From assembly GCA_963971575.1 (NCBI GenBank), contig OZ020612.1, positions 31,413,916 through 31,477,915 of the forward strand: a stretch of DNA of 64,000 nucleotides, in the 5' to 3' direction. This document shows positions 22,713 through 33,469 of the stretch, piece by piece (within the stretch, counting starts at the first letter, position 1; every line of letters starts with the position of its first letter). The notes beneath the pieces are model-generated. The model did no database searches. It saw only the letters and a list, made by a program, of their open reading frames with translations, and was not told the DNA's origin. A program made the translations under genes and the position numbers. This DNA is from Liopterus haemorrhoidalis (lineage: Eukaryota; Arthropoda; Insecta; Coleoptera; Dytiscidae).

Positions 22713-24958
22713 GATGTGGAGATGGTCGTGTCCGTAATGAATAGAAGTGGAAAGGTTGTACGGGTATCGGACATAAATAAAAACAACTATATACAGCTGA
22801 CCAGTTTCGGAATAGTTTATTCCTTCATCAGAGCTGCTACATACAGGAAAGTCAAAATACAGTATAAGTGTACATCGTATAACAATAAATGAATATAATA
22901 ATAATATAAGTATAACATTGTAAACCATACCTGAGATAATAGTGTTAAGTGTAATGGTGAGGTAGATAAAAACGGGTCATGATATAAAAAACAATGTGCT
23001 GAAATATAAATAAATAAATAAATAAATAAATAATGTAAAACGAAGTCAGAGATTAAAATAAACGATACAACAAATTAAAAATGTTTTTTAAAATAATAAA
23101 TAGGTAAAATATATGAGCACAGGTGTGTCGTAGTATTATAAGATTGATAATGATGACTAGCTGAAAAAATCACAGATTTGTAAGAATCATGTAGTATCCT
23201 GATATAGGGGGTGAGCATGGGGTCGATGACCTGAAACCGCGGATATTTTAGAAGGAATAATGTGTAACAATAGGTGCCATCTATTGAGAGAGGGTGTGGT
23301 TAGGTGAAAATAGGAAGGGGTATGTGGTGTCATCTGTTGGGAAGGGGTTTGTACTGGGGAGTGGGATGTGTTGTAGTCCCGCTAGAGCTAACCATGTCAG
23401 TATACAGACGCTAACGGAAATGGCGTCCAGATGTTTGCTAAGTAAGTCAAATTATAAGAATAGTTTGGCTGAGTCATGGTACTGCCACACCATGTCCCGA
23501 GAAGCAAACAGACTACACGCGCGTCTGGTGTTCTGGCATACGAGAAACCAAGTCTTGTGTATGTGTCAGCAAGACAAAACCAGGTTCCGAAGTCAGAGTA
23601 AATACAAACATGGACAGCAAACTAGGGGTTACGTCCTTGAGATGCTACATATACTTGCAGAAAACAGTGTACATTTTGTTGAGTTTTTCTGTGTCTGTGC
23701 GAAAGTTGACGGTGTTATGCTTTTATATATGCAGCATTTCACTGAGGAGACGCTTTTTCAGGATGGGTTCTCTATCAAGGATATCTACAGAATTCCAATC
23801 AAATTCGTGGTTCTCATTATGGTGATGGAATGCGACTGCCGTTGAGGAAGATTTATTTTTGTTGTTCGGTTTACAGTCTTGGACGTGATTGCGTATTCTG
23901 TTAACGATCCATTGTTTAGTTTGGCCGATGTAAACCTTGGAACACGTTTTACACGGGATTTTGTAAACAATATCACTATTGAATGCAAATTCATGTCGTG
24001 TTTTTAGGTTAGTAAATAGGATGTTAACTGTTTTAGGATTGTACTAAGCGTGTTTTGTCGTTCTGTAACAGTTTTTGTGTTCTCTTGGTGAGTCCATCCA
24101 CGTTGGGGAACCTGAAGTATCTGGGTTTTTCTTCTTCTTCGAGACTGCTGTTGGTAACTGTTTGTTTCTGTTTTGTGTTGTCTGTATTTAATATTATTTT
24201 TATTATTTTGTCAGGGTATCCGTTGGCTGTCAACCGATGTCTCATTTTATCCATATTCTCTTGATGGAAGACTTCGCTGCTTAGTTGTTTCATCGTGTTA
24301 GCTACGTTTCTGAGAATGTTTATTTTCTGCGAGAGAGGGTTCGTAGAGTGAAAGTTTATGAGGCGGCCAGACGCTATTGGTTTAGTGTACCAATTTGTCA
24401 TAATAAGACCTTCTTCTGATCTTATAACCTCGGTGTCTAAGTATGGTAGTCTTTTGTTGTTCTCTTCCTCTATAGTGAATTTCACTCTATCATCCACTGA
24501 ATTAAAACATTCTAAAATGTGTTGTGTCTTATCCGCAGGAACCGTCAGGAACAGATCGTCGACATAGCATGTCAGGAATGGGATATCATAGTCTACCTTT
24601 TTGATGGCTTCGGTAATGAGGTATTCCATCACGTAACAAGCTATTGTTGGGCTAACGATATTACACATTGCTGTGCCATCTTTTTGGAGAATAACCTTGT
24701 CGTTATACAAGAAGTAGCTGGTGTCGAAGATATGGTCAATAATCTGTAGTAACTCGTCTCTGTCAAGTGTAGTGTATGCTGTTAATGATCGCCAATATTT
24801 GCGTAGTACTTTGTGGACCAAACTTTTAGTGATATTGGTGAATAGACTTGTGGCATCAAGAGAACATAATACATAATTATCAGGTATCTGTTGGTTTTTG
24901 CATTTATTAACAAACTCTTGGGAATTTTTGAGGTTATAATGGAAAGTTGTGGATAGAC
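22713..24958 (-). pseudogene. Penelope-like element, left copy (RT and GIY-YIG region)
   Basis: On minus, the RT frame 24821-24033 reads LLQIIDHIFDTSYFLYNDKV, then DGTAMCNIVSPTIACYVMEY and TCYVDDLFL with the catalytic YVDD at 24555-24566, then LPYLDTEVIR and NWYTKPIASGRLINFHS. Relative to the right copy, G of AMGNIVSP is changed to C, and 5 bases are missing near 24045, shifting the frame before the endonuclease. The endonuclease and 3' region (24030-23600) remain recognisable by identity to the right copy. The copy starts mid-RT at about 24958. Its outer 3' end is about 33 bp longer than that of the right copy. Confidence 0.85.
22794..22836 (-). ncRNA. Hammerhead-ribozyme-like motif, left Penelope copy
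   Basis: Same layout as the motif at 27415-27457, on minus: stem I halves at 22832-22836 and 22794-22798, core CTGATGA, the GGAATA/TATTCC stem and GAAAC all conserved. It lies about 80 bp inside the outer end of the left copy. Identical cores in both arms show that both outer ends are genuine element 3' ends. Confidence 0.75.
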
Positions 24959-24980
24959 TTGTGGAATTTATAATATATAC

Positions 24981-26606
24981 ATAATGGAAAAAACAGCCTA
25001 CAACGACAAAATGACCAAACTTTTAGAAGAAGATATTTATGCAGAAATAAAGAAAGATCCTACAAAAAAATTCCAAGAGAAATCTAACAGGCTAGTCGAA
25101 CAACTAATATCGAGAGAAATTATCACGGAGTATGAAGGCAAATGCATAAAAAGGCACAACTCACTTCCTCCCAAGATATACGGCCTTCCCAAAATCCACA
25201 AACCAGATTGCCCCCTACGTCCCATAGTATCCTGTATCAATAGCCCATCATCCAACATATCCAAGTTCTTACACAACATCCTTAAAGATCTGTCCACAAC
25301 TTTCCATTATAACCTCAAAAATTCCCAAGAGTTTGTTAATAATGCAAAAACCAACAGATACCTGATAATTATGTATTATGTTCTCTTGATGCCACAAGTC
25401 TATTCACCAATATCACTAAAAGTTTGGTCCACAAAGTACTACGCAAATATTGGCGATCATTAACAGCATACACTATACTTGACAGAGACGAGTTACTACA
25501 GATTATTGACCATATCTTCGACACCAGCTACTTCTTGTATAACGACAAGGTTATTCTCCAAAAAGATGGCACAGCAATGGGTAATATCGTTAGCCCAACA
25601 ATAGCTTGTTACGTGATGGAATACCTCATTACCGAAGCCATCAAAAAGGTAGACTATGACATCCCATTCCTGACATGCTATGTCGACGATCTGTTCCTGA
25701 CGGTTCCTGCGGATAAGACACAACACATTTTAGAATGTTTTAATTCAGTGGATGATAGAGTGAAATTCACTATAGAGGAAGAGAACAACAAAAGACTACC
25801 ATACTTAGACACCGAGGTTATAAGATCAGAAGAAGGTCTTATTATGACAAATTGGTACACTAAACCAATAGCGTCTGGCCGCCTCATAAACTTCCACTCT
25901 ACGAACCCTCTCTCGCAGAAAATAAACATTCTCAGAAACGTAGCTAACACGATGAAACAACTAAGCAGCGAAGTCTTCCATCAAGAGAATATGGATAAAA
26001 TGAGACATCGGTTGACAGCCAACGGATACCCTGAAAAAAAAAATAAAAATAATATTAAATACAGACAACACAAAACAGAAACAAACAGTTACCAACAGCA
26101 GTCTCGAAGAAGAAGAAAAACCCAGATACTTCAGGTTCCCCAACGTGGATGGACTCACCAAGAGAACACAAAAACTGTTACAGAACGACAAAACACGCTT
26201 AGCTCTGTACAATCCTAAAACAGTTAACATCCTATTTACTAACCTAAAAACACGACATGAATTTGCATTCAATAGTGATATTGTTTACAAAATCCCGTGT
26301 AAAACGTGTTCCAAGGTTTACATCGGCCAAACTAAACAATGGATCGTTAACAGAATACGCAATCACGTCCAAGACTGTAAACCGAACAACAAAAATAAAT
26401 CTTCCTCAACGGCAGTCGCATTCCATCACCATAATGAGAACCACGAATTTGATTGGAATTCTGTAGATATCCTTGATAGAGAACCCATCCTGAAAAAGCG
26501 TCTCCTCAGTGAAATGCTGCATATACAAAAGCATAACACCGTCAACTTTCGCACAGACACAGAAAAACTCAACAAAATGTACACTGTTTTCTGCAAGTAT
26601 ATGTAG
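24981..26606 (+). pseudogene. Penelope-like element, right copy ORF: RT plus GIY-YIG endonuclease
   Basis: Starts in the RT N-terminal extension (MEKTAYNDKMTKLLEED), with LPPKIYGLPKIHKPDCPLRP and IVSCINSPSSNISKF. A one-base loss near 25345 shifts frame; the correct frame continues through SLDATSLFTNITKSLV into 25424-26030, with DGTAMGNIVSPTIACYVMEY and YVDD at 25679-25690. A second slip in the A-run at about 26033-26046 is restored by 26145. The C-terminal domain has YKIPCKTCSKVYIGQTKQWI (YIG at 26319-26327), IRNHVQDCK and REPILKKRLLSEMLHI, as expected for the Penelope GIY-YIG nuclease. It ends at a stop at 26604-26606. The opposite-strand frame of 183 residues at 26406-26957 (and its twin at 23294-23845) is a shadow. 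Confidence 0.85.
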
Positions 26607-27505
26607 CATCTCAAGGACGTACCCCCTAGTTTGCTGTCCATGTTTGTATTTACTCTGACTTCGGAACCTGGTTTTGTCTTGCTGACACATACACAAGACT
26701 TGGTTTCTCGTATGCCAGAACACCAGACGCGCGTGTAGTCTGTTTGCTTCTCGGGACATGGTGTGGCAGTACCATGACTCAGCCAAACTATTCTTATAAT
26801 TTGACTTACTTAGCAAACATCTGGACGCCATTTCCGTTAGCGTCTGTATACTGACATGGTTAGCTCTAGCGGGACTACAACACATCCCACTCCCCAGTAC
26901 AAACCCCTTCCCAACAGATGACACCACATACCCCTTCCTATTTTCACCTAACCACACCCTCTCTCAATAGATGGCACCTATTGTTACACATTATTCCTTC
27001 TAAAATATCCGCGGTTTCAGGTCATCGACCCCATGCTCACCCCCTATATCAGGATACTACATGATTCTTACAAATCTGTGATTTTTTCAGCTAGTCATCA
27101 TTATCAATCTTATAATACTACGACACACCTGTGCTCATATATTTTACCTATTTATTATTTTAAAAAACATTTTTAATTTGTTGTATCGTTTATTTTAATC
27201 TCTGACTTCGTTTTACATTATTTATTTATTTATTTATTTATTTATATTTCAGCACATTGTTTTTTATATCATGACCCGTTTTTATCTACCTCACCATTAC
27301 ACTTTACACTATTATCTCAGGTATGGTTTACAATGTTATACTTATATTATTATTATATTCATTTATTGTTATACGATGTACACTTATACTGTATTTTGAT
27401 TTTCCTGTATGTAGCAGCTCTGATGAAGGAATAAACTATTCCGAAACTGGTCAGCTGTAGATAGTTGTTTTTATTTATGTCCGATACCCGTACAACCTTT
27501 CCACT
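26607..27505 (+). other. Right Penelope copy 3' UTR
   Basis: About 900 bp of non-coding sequence with an ATTT microsatellite near 27219-27245, mirrored by AAAT at about 23006-23033 in the left copy. It ends with a hammerhead-like motif 48 bp before the target repeat. Confidence 0.75.
27415..27457 (+). ncRNA. Hammerhead-ribozyme-like motif, right Penelope copy
   Basis: Stem I CAGCT (27415-27419) with AGCTG (27453-27457); core CTGATGA (27420-27426); one extra A; stem II GGAATA (27428-27433) with TATTCC (27437-27442), loop AAC; core GAA (27443-27445); a two-base-pair stem III AC/GT with loop TG; cleavage base C27452 after GT. This is the conserved CUGAUGA...GAAA layout with the very short stem III reported for hammerheads in Penelope-like elements. 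The extra A before stem II is a deviation. Expected role: self-cleavage of the element RNA. Confidence 0.75.
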
Positions 27506-27880
27506 AGTATACTGTACCCAATATAAAATTGAAAGATTACATTGGGAACTCTTAAGAAATAAACTATCGGATAAATTTATAATTGCAGGAGATTTTAACG
27601 CTCATAGTCCCGTATGGGGCTGTGCATATTTTTACATGTATGGAAACAGTATTTTAGAAGCTTCTGATTTATATAATATTTCAATATTAAATGACAATTT
27701 ACCAACTATTGTCACACAGCCAGGTCACAGGCCATCATCCGTCGATCTTACATTATGTAGTTCTAACTTAGCCTTAATAATCCAAACATCCACTACAAAA
27801 GAAACTTTAGGATCAAATCACTATATAATTAAATCAAAATTTATGGCCGCCCCACAGAACTCAATGAAATAAGACCTATA
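27506..27880 (+). pseudogene. Element G ORF2 endonuclease, C-terminal half
   Basis: Directly after the Penelope pair, the frame resumes with KIERLHWELLRNKLSDKFII, GDFNAHSPVWGC (about 27594), SVDLTLCSSNL and LGSNHYII, the last being SDH changed to SNH, which loses a catalytic Asp. A frame change near 27865 leads into the linker. An ATG at 27465 lies inside the Penelope 3' end and is not meaningful. Confidence 0.8.
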
Positions 27881-28750
27881 GCTAAATGGAATACTAAACA
27901 TGCAAATTGGGACAAGCATACAGAATTAGTTGGACAATATATACGCGCCAACGACAACGAGACGAACGTCCAAGATATTTACAACAATCTAAAAGAATCA
28001 ATCTCCAATGCTGCAAATTATACGATACCTATTAAAAAAAGCTACATTGCTAAACATATACCTAAATGTTGGTGGTCACTAGAGTGCCAAAGACAAATAG
28101 CATTGGTAAAAAAATGTCTTAATAATTACAAGAGATATCCAACACTTGCAAATTTTATGTCATATAAAAATGAAAATTCCAAATCTAAAAGAATTATCAA
28201 AGAACACAAGAGACAAAGTTGGAGAAACTACTGCTCTTCCATAACAGTTCACACTCCCATAGCCAGCATCTGGAATAAGATGAGAAAAATAAAGAACGGA
28301 ATCCTTGGATTATCTTCAGCTCTGACAACTATAAGTGATATTCAAGAATGGATTGAAAAATATGCGGATACGCTAGCTGTACCGGGAGCTACGCACCAGC
28401 CATTTTACGCTTTACCTGACATCTCTTCACACTTTTTAAATGAACCATTTACAATGGAAGAACTCCATCAAGCAATTAAAAAATATTCATCGGACACAGC
28501 ACCAGGTCCTGATAGTATTACGTACTCAATGATAATTTACATTCCAAAGATAGCTCTTGAGAAATTATTATTTGTTTATAATAATATTTGGACCAACTCT
28601 GAATGGATAGAAGACTAGCAAGAACATTTTGTTCTTCCAATTAAAAAACCAGGAAAAGATGCAAATGACGTAAAATTATACCGACCTCTTGCTCTTACAT
28701 CATGCGTAAGGAAAACGTTAGAGAGGTTAATTAAAAATAGGCTTGAATAT
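27866..28750 (+). pseudogene. Element G ORF2 linker and start of reverse transcriptase, cut by LTR
   Basis: The open frame 27866-28618 reads IAKWNTKHANWDKH, PKCWWSLECQRQIAL, SKSKRIIKEHKRQSWRNY and SDTAPGPDSITYSMI; a TAG at 28616-28618 replaces a conserved Trp (normally DW) and the frame continues with VLPIKKPGKD...YRPLALTSC and TLERLIKNRLEY. At 28751 the gypsy LTR starts, so the RT palm with YADD is missing. Confidence 0.8.
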
Positions 28751-29495
28751 TGTCATATATATTACTATTATTATAGTCACCCATGACATATATGTATATA
28801 TTATTATAGTTACCCATGATATGTATTTTTAATGTTTTAACATCTGACGAACATCACTAGACAGACAGTTGTAAATAAGAGTAAAATAAAATAAATATAC
28901 TATAGTCGGATTGCTGATAGGTGACTGTTCGTTGCTACAAGTATCGATATTCAATACTATATGCTTTCTCTGTCTATGTCATTATAATTATTTGCATACC
29001 CATAGTAACGTATAGTGACTCAAGTTGACAACTAACTTTCCAAATTATTTGAATAAAAAACAAAACATTAGAAAGAAATGGCAAGATTCGTAGATATCTT
29101 TACTAATTAGAGCGCGAAAATAAATTTACAGCAGTATCAAACAAACATAATTATTAATTTTAAGGTTATAATTATAAATAAGGAAAAATTTATAATCATA
29201 CGTAAATTTTGGATTATAATTTGTTGTTTATTCCAGCAGATTTAAAATTAAAGTTTGTGAATTTAATAATTGGCCGCAAGCCGTATTTTAATTATTACTT
29301 ATTACCAGACACTGACAGTTAACACAAATAACAAAAAACATTTTTAAAATCGCTGAAAAATGGTAACTAGATTATTATATGAATGCATTACTTGATACAT
29401 ACATGTAACAGTCACCTATCAGCAATCCGACTATACTAATATTTTGTCAGTACTAAAAGTTTATTATTAAAATATAATATCACTCGTACATGACA
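28751..29495 (+). repeat. Gypsy copy 1 5' LTR (about 210 bp without its MITE)
   Basis: The TG...CA ends are TGTCA and TGACA. The outer 150 bp (28751-28900) recur in reverse at 56642-56782 and in part at 33507-33568 and 36763-36779. The inner end (29438-29495) recurs in reverse at 54424-54461 and 55584-55603. Subtracting MITE U leaves about 211 bp, unusually short for gypsy but consistent with copy 4 (about 205 bp). Confidence 0.85.
28904..29434. mobile_element. MITE U inside gypsy LTR
   Basis: A perfect 28-bp terminal inverted repeat begins ATAGTCGGATTGCTGATAGG at 28904 and is mirrored at 29407-29434. Flanks are ACT at 28901-28903 and 29435-29437, or alternatively TA inside the repeat. The 531-bp body is AT-rich with no coding frame. 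The LTR of copy 4 has no such sequence at this point and serves as an empty site. The superfamily is undecided: a 3-bp duplication would suggest PIF/Harbinger, TA would suggest Tc1/mariner. Confidence 0.8.
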
Positions 29496-29513
29496 TGGCG
29501 CAGCCGAATTAAA
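29496..29513 (+). promoter_or_regulatory. Primer-binding site of gypsy copy 1
   Basis: TGGCGCAGCCGAATTAAA directly follows the LTR end. The TGGCGCAG start is the usual form of a tRNA 3'-end complement in insect gypsy-type elements. Confidence 0.7.
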
Positions 29514-29558
29514 ATAGTGTTAAAACTTACGTGCATTGTATAAAGTAAAGAAAGTACA

Positions 29559-30470
29559 ATGGGCAAAATAAGTATAATGGGTGAAACACGAGGAATCAGT
29601 CCATTAAATATGGAAGGCAATTTAGCTGAAAACTGGAAAGCTTGGAAAATACGTGTCCAAAACTATTTTTTGGCGACTGAAATATCCAAAAAAAGTGAAG
29701 AAACACAATGTGCTCAACTTCTTCATTATATAGGCGAAGAATGATTTAATATTTATATAACGTTTGTCTTTGAAGAAGAAGAAGAGAAGAGTAAAATTGG
29801 TAAACTTCTCGCAAAATTTGATGCAATTTTAATCCAAAAACCAATATTGAATTTGAGAGACACAAGTTTTTCACAAGAAAACAGCAAAGTGGAGAAACAA
29901 TCGACCAGTATGTTACGGTTCTCAAAACTTTGGCTTCATCATGCGAATTTTCGACATTAAAAAATAGCCTTATAAAAAGCATATTAATATGTGGAGTCTT
30001 AAGTGATGAGATGCGACAGCGTTTATTGGAGTCTGATGTAGCTGACCTAGAGGAAGCTGTAAAAAAAAAATTATGCAGATCCATTGAAACGTCGAAGGAA
30101 ATTTCAACTGTGGTGGCCAATGGTTATGGTACCAGTCGCAGTATGGAAGAAATTTTTCAAGTAGCACGTAGAACTGGTTCGAGTAAATTGTCGACTGAGA
30201 AGAAACAACAACCAACATTCCAGGTAAAAGATGGCCGAAGAAATTGTTTTAAATGTGGTAAAATACACCCTAAATTTAAATGTCCCGCTTATAATAAAGA
30301 ATGTCAAATATGTCATATCAAAGGACATTTTGCAAATTGTTGTAAAAACAAAATTAATTATATATCTAATTCAGATAAAGTCGATAAATACGCTTTTGTT
30401 GGTAGTATAGAAAATAAAAAATTTAATACTAATAATTGGTATATTAAAATGATTTTGCAAGGTAACTACG
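29559..30470 (+). pseudogene. Gypsy copy 1 gag with two zinc knuckles
   Basis: ATG 29559 starts MGKISIMGETRGISPLNMEG followed by NLAENWKAWKIRVQNYFLAT, a conserved gag opening. A stop at 29742-29744 and frame changes before 29930 break the capsid part, which resumes with SCEFSTLKNSLIKSILICGV and a nucleocapsid carrying CFKCGKIHPKFKC and CQICHIKGHFANC (about 30246-30340). It has the typical length and layout of a gypsy gag of about 300 residues. Gag and protease share one frame at the end. Confidence 0.75.
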
Positions 30471-30730
30471 AAACTACTTTTAGAATTGATTCGGGTGCTG
30501 AAGCTAATTTAATTTCCTACCGAATATTTAAAAATTTAAAAGGAATTAAATTAAAAAACCCAAAAATTAATTTAACGACTTATACTAATCAGAAAATTGA
30601 AATAATTGGAAAATTGTAATAAGTTGTAGTAGATGTTTCATATAAAAATATTCACAAACAAGTTAAATTTTATGTTTCAGAAACAAATTCACCATCTCTG
30701 ATAGGTTTAAATACGTCAGTAAATTTTAAT
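30471..30730 (+). pseudogene. Gypsy copy 1 aspartic protease region
   Basis: TTFRIDSGAEANLISYRIF near 30476-30530 holds the catalytic DSGA motif of retroviral-type aspartic proteases. A stop at 30617-30619 truncates it; the following bases continue the protease region up to the piggyBac insertion at 30735. Confidence 0.7.
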
Positions 30731-30734
30731 TTAA

Positions 30735-31345
30735 CCCCTTAACGCTCAGCCCCTAGCTCAGTTCGGGCCAACTATACTTGCAAAAATGACAAGAAAACGA
30801 GGAAAAACATATTATAAGAAAATATTTTTCCATCTGTTGGATATTTGTGTTTTTAACGCATTTGTCCTATATAATAAAAATCATGGAAAATTAGATCATT
30901 TAGAATTTAGATTATGTCTAATTGAGAAATTGATTGAGGAATCCCATTCTTCAAATGTTAGGAAACCCGACCGATCAAAAGAACCAGGACCTTTGAAATT
31001 TTCAGAAAGAAATTTCCCCGAATATATTCCCCCACCGAAAAAAAAGATAATCCCACAAGATTGTGTGCAGTTTGCTGTCAACAAAGAGATGATAAAGGGA
31101 AAAAGAAGAGAAAGGAAACCCGAAGTTTCTGCTCAGCCTGCAATGTTGCATTGTGTGCTGTACCATGCTTCAAAATATACCACACAGAATTGAATTTTTA
31201 GACAAATTTATATTTTTTATCAATAAATTTCATATATAACAACTTAATTATATATAAATAATAAATTAGATTAATTATTTAATGAAAAAAAATATATATA
31301 TATATATTTTAATTCTTTTCTAACAAAAAACAAAGCGTTAAGGGG
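30735..31345 (+). mobile_element. piggyBac-derived internally deleted element
   Basis: Flanked by TTAA at 30731-30734 and 31346-31349. The ends are perfect inverted repeats CCCCTTAACGCT and AGCGTTAAGGGG. The 611-bp body retains only the transposase C terminus. Gypsy copy 2 at about 41930-41946 (minus) has the same host sequence with a single TTAA, an empty site that confirms the boundaries. Confidence 0.9.
30786..31201 (+). pseudogene. piggyBac transposase C-terminal remnant
   Basis: The frame from 30786 reads GKTYYKKIFFHLLDICVFNA and LDHLEFRLCLIEKLIEE, typical of the region after the DDD catalytic core in piggyBac transposases. A shift before 31058 leads to the cysteine-rich domain: CAVCC, ETRSFCSACNVALCAVP and CFKIYHTELNF, ending at TAG 31199-31201. 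That finger normally binds the terminal repeats. The catalytic core is deleted, so no transposition activity is expected. Confidence 0.85.
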
Positions 31346-32819
31346 TTAATAAAAAGGATCAACACTGTAAATAATGATGTAGATGTTTTTAAAAAATATA
31401 GTGACCTATTTGAAGGTATAGGTTGTCTTGCAAATTCATACCATATTAATTTAAAAGAAAATGCAAACCCACAAGTAGCTGCAACACGCAAAGTTCCTTT
31501 AGCCTTGCTTGATAAACTGAGACATACTCTTAATGAGATGGAGAGTTTAAATTTATTAAAAAAATTGATGAACCAACGGAAAGGGTTAATCCAACAGTGC
31601 TAGTTAGAAAACCAGACGGTAGTTTACGCATATGTTTAGATCCAACTGAACTAAATAAGGCAATAAAACGTGAGTACTTTCAATTACCCACATTTGAAGA
31701 TATAACTTCAAAATTGTCAGGTGCTCGATATTTTAGCCATTTGGATGCTAGTCAAGGATTCTATCATATTCCTTTAGACGGGGAAAGCTCCAAGCTTTGT
31801 ACCTTCAGTACAAAATTTGGGAGATATCGTTTTTTACGTGTTCCTTTCGGAGTTAATTTTGCACCGAAAGTGTTTCATAAGACATTTAAAAAAATCTTTG
31901 ATGTTGAGGGAGCAGACATTTATATAGACGACGTAATAGTTTGGGGTCGTACTTTAAATGAACATAACCAAAGATTGCAAAAGGTCTTAGAATTAGCGCG
32001 TAAACATAATATTAGGTTTAATAAATCTGAATGTAAATTTAAACAAAAAGAATTAGTATTCATGGGTCATGTAATTTCAGAAAAAGGAATAAAACCGGAC
32101 CACAGTAAAATAGTTGCCATAACCAAAATGCCAAAACAAAGCGATAAAAAATCCTTACAGAGATTTTTAGGCATGATTAACTATGTAAGTAAATTTGTAT
32201 ATGATGTTTCTACTCTAACGGCGCCTCTTAGAAATTTATTAAAAAGTAACGTAGAATGGCATTGGAGTATAATTCATGACAACTGTGTTAATAAATTTAA
32301 AGAAATTATAACGAGACGTCCCATTTTGCAGCATTATGATGAAAATAAACCTACAGTTTTATGCGTAGATGCATCTAAAGACGGCTTAGCAGCTGTACTG
32401 TTGCAAAATAATTTTCCATGTGCGTATGCATCGAAATCAATGACTGATGTTCAAAAACGATGGGCGCAAATAGAAAAAGAATTGCTGGCAATTCTTTTCG
32501 GATGTGAAAGATTCGCACAGTATATATACTGTAAAAAGATAGATGTACAGACAGATCATAAACCCCTTATTTATATTTTTAAAAAGAATTTAAATGATTG
32601 TCCAACACGTTTACAACGTATGTTATTAAGGCTACAAAAATATGAATTAAACGTGTATTATAAACCGGGAAAAGAATTATGTATAGCGGATACTCTTTCT
32701 CGAGCTTATTTAAATGAAAAAACTAATGATAGTAAAGAACTTGATAAAATTATAGAGGGTCATGTGTGCTTAATACAAGAACATATAAATATGACTGCAC
32801 AAAAATGTAAAATGATGTA
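31346..32819 (+). pseudogene. Gypsy copy 1 reverse transcriptase and RNase H
   Basis: The region before RT (VFKKYSDLFEGIGCL, LLDKLRHTLNEME) runs up to a frame slip near 31585. The main frame 31597-32820 then has LVRKPDGSLRICLDPTELN, the RT catalytic YIDD at 31921-31932, FLGMINYVSKF, and RNase H from WKVDASKDGLA-like VDASKDGLAAVLLQ (32366), KELLAILFGCERF, TDHKPLIYIFK and IADTLSRAYLN. The frame ends at 32818-32820, where about 30 bases present in copies 2 and 3 are missing. The palm and RNase H look intact. Confidence 0.85.
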
Positions 32820-32849
32820 GTATTGCAAAAAGTTTCATATTTTCTAAAA

Positions 32850-33469
32850 AACGGGACGCCAAAAAATTTTAATAATTGGGAATTGAAATAATTTTATCAA
32901 ATAAGAAGTAGTTTAACAGAATATAATAATTTAATTTACAAAAATAATAAGCTAATTATACCAAAATCACAAATAATTAGTATTTTAAAAAGACTTCATT
33001 ATAGCCATCAAGGCATTCAAAGAACATTAGCGCTAGCACGCGAAAGTTTGTTCTGGTTAGCAATGTCGCCAGACATTTATCATTACATTAGCCGATGTAC
33101 GATATGTAAAAGGTACATGAATTCGCACCAACGAGAACCATTATTGTTGCGATCAGTACCAGATGGAACCTGGCAAGTAGTAGGCTGTGATCTTTTCACA
33201 TATCAAAATAAAAATTATTTCTTACTTGTAGATTACTATTCTAAATATCCTGAATTACATTTATTGAGTAGAAATACCTATTCTACAAGTGTAATAAATA
33301 AATTAAATGCCGACTTTGCTCGCCATGGTATACCTAAAATATTATATTCAGATGGTGGTCCACAGTTCACTTCACGTCAGTTTAAAATATTTGCAGACGA
33401 ATGGAGATTTAATCACATTATTTCTAGTCCGTACCATAGTCAGTCTAATGGTATGATTGAACGTACGGT
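32850..33469 (+). pseudogene. Gypsy copy 1 integrase, truncated
   Basis: Zinc-binding region RLHYSHQGIQRTLALARESL with CTICKRYM, then the catalytic core: GCDLFTYQNKNYFLLVDYYS, YSDGGPQFTSRQFK and SNGMIERTV, giving the D-D-E triad. It ends abruptly at 33469, so the C-terminal DNA-binding part is missing. The residues after GMIERTV in the open frame are not integrase: 33507-33568 is inverted LTR of copy 2. Confidence 0.85.

Larger units (their letters stand above)
22713..27505. mobile_element. Head-to-head pair of Penelope-like elements in one insertion
   Basis: A 4.8-kb insertion flanked by the perfect 12-bp repeat AGTATACTGTAC (22701-22712 and 27506-27517), splitting codons of element G that rejoin exactly when it is removed. 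Inside are two near-identical copies in opposite orientation: left on minus (22713 to about 24958) and right on plus (about 24981 to 27505). Their 5' sides meet in the middle and their 3' sides face the two target repeats. RT with YVDD and a YIG-type endonuclease identify a Penelope-like element. Each copy is 5'-truncated and carries its own inactivating changes. Confidence 0.85.
20847..28750 (+). mobile_element. Element G: RNase H-group non-LTR retrotransposon, interrupted by Penelope pair and cut by gypsy LTR
   Basis: ORF1 (20847-22397) and the start of ORF2 (22387) are followed by the Penelope pair 22713-27505, after which the endonuclease continues seamlessly from 27506. The linker and first RT motifs reach KTLERLIKNRLEY at 28750, where the gypsy LTR begins. 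The downstream RT and RNase H of this copy are not found in the window. Element E (56822-62280) is a second, more complete member of the same family and served as the guide for all these calls. Confidence 0.85.
28751..33469 (+). mobile_element. Ty3/gypsy copy 1: 5' LTR, gag, protease, RT-RNase H, partial integrase
   Basis: The LTR begins TGTCATATAT at 28751 and ends CATGACA at 29495, with a primer-binding site immediately after. The order gag, protease, RT, RNase H, integrase is the Ty3/gypsy (Metaviridae) order. No env is visible. The copy is interrupted by a MITE in the LTR and a piggyBac remnant after the protease, and it stops inside the integrase after GMIERTV at 33469, joined to an inverted LTR piece. 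It is inactive. Confidence 0.85.

Noticed and set aside
23294..23845. 183-residue frame with an identical twin at 26406-26957, suggesting a conserved gene
   Set aside because: Both are antisense to the Penelope endonuclease and 3' UTR and are identical only because the two arms are copies of each other.
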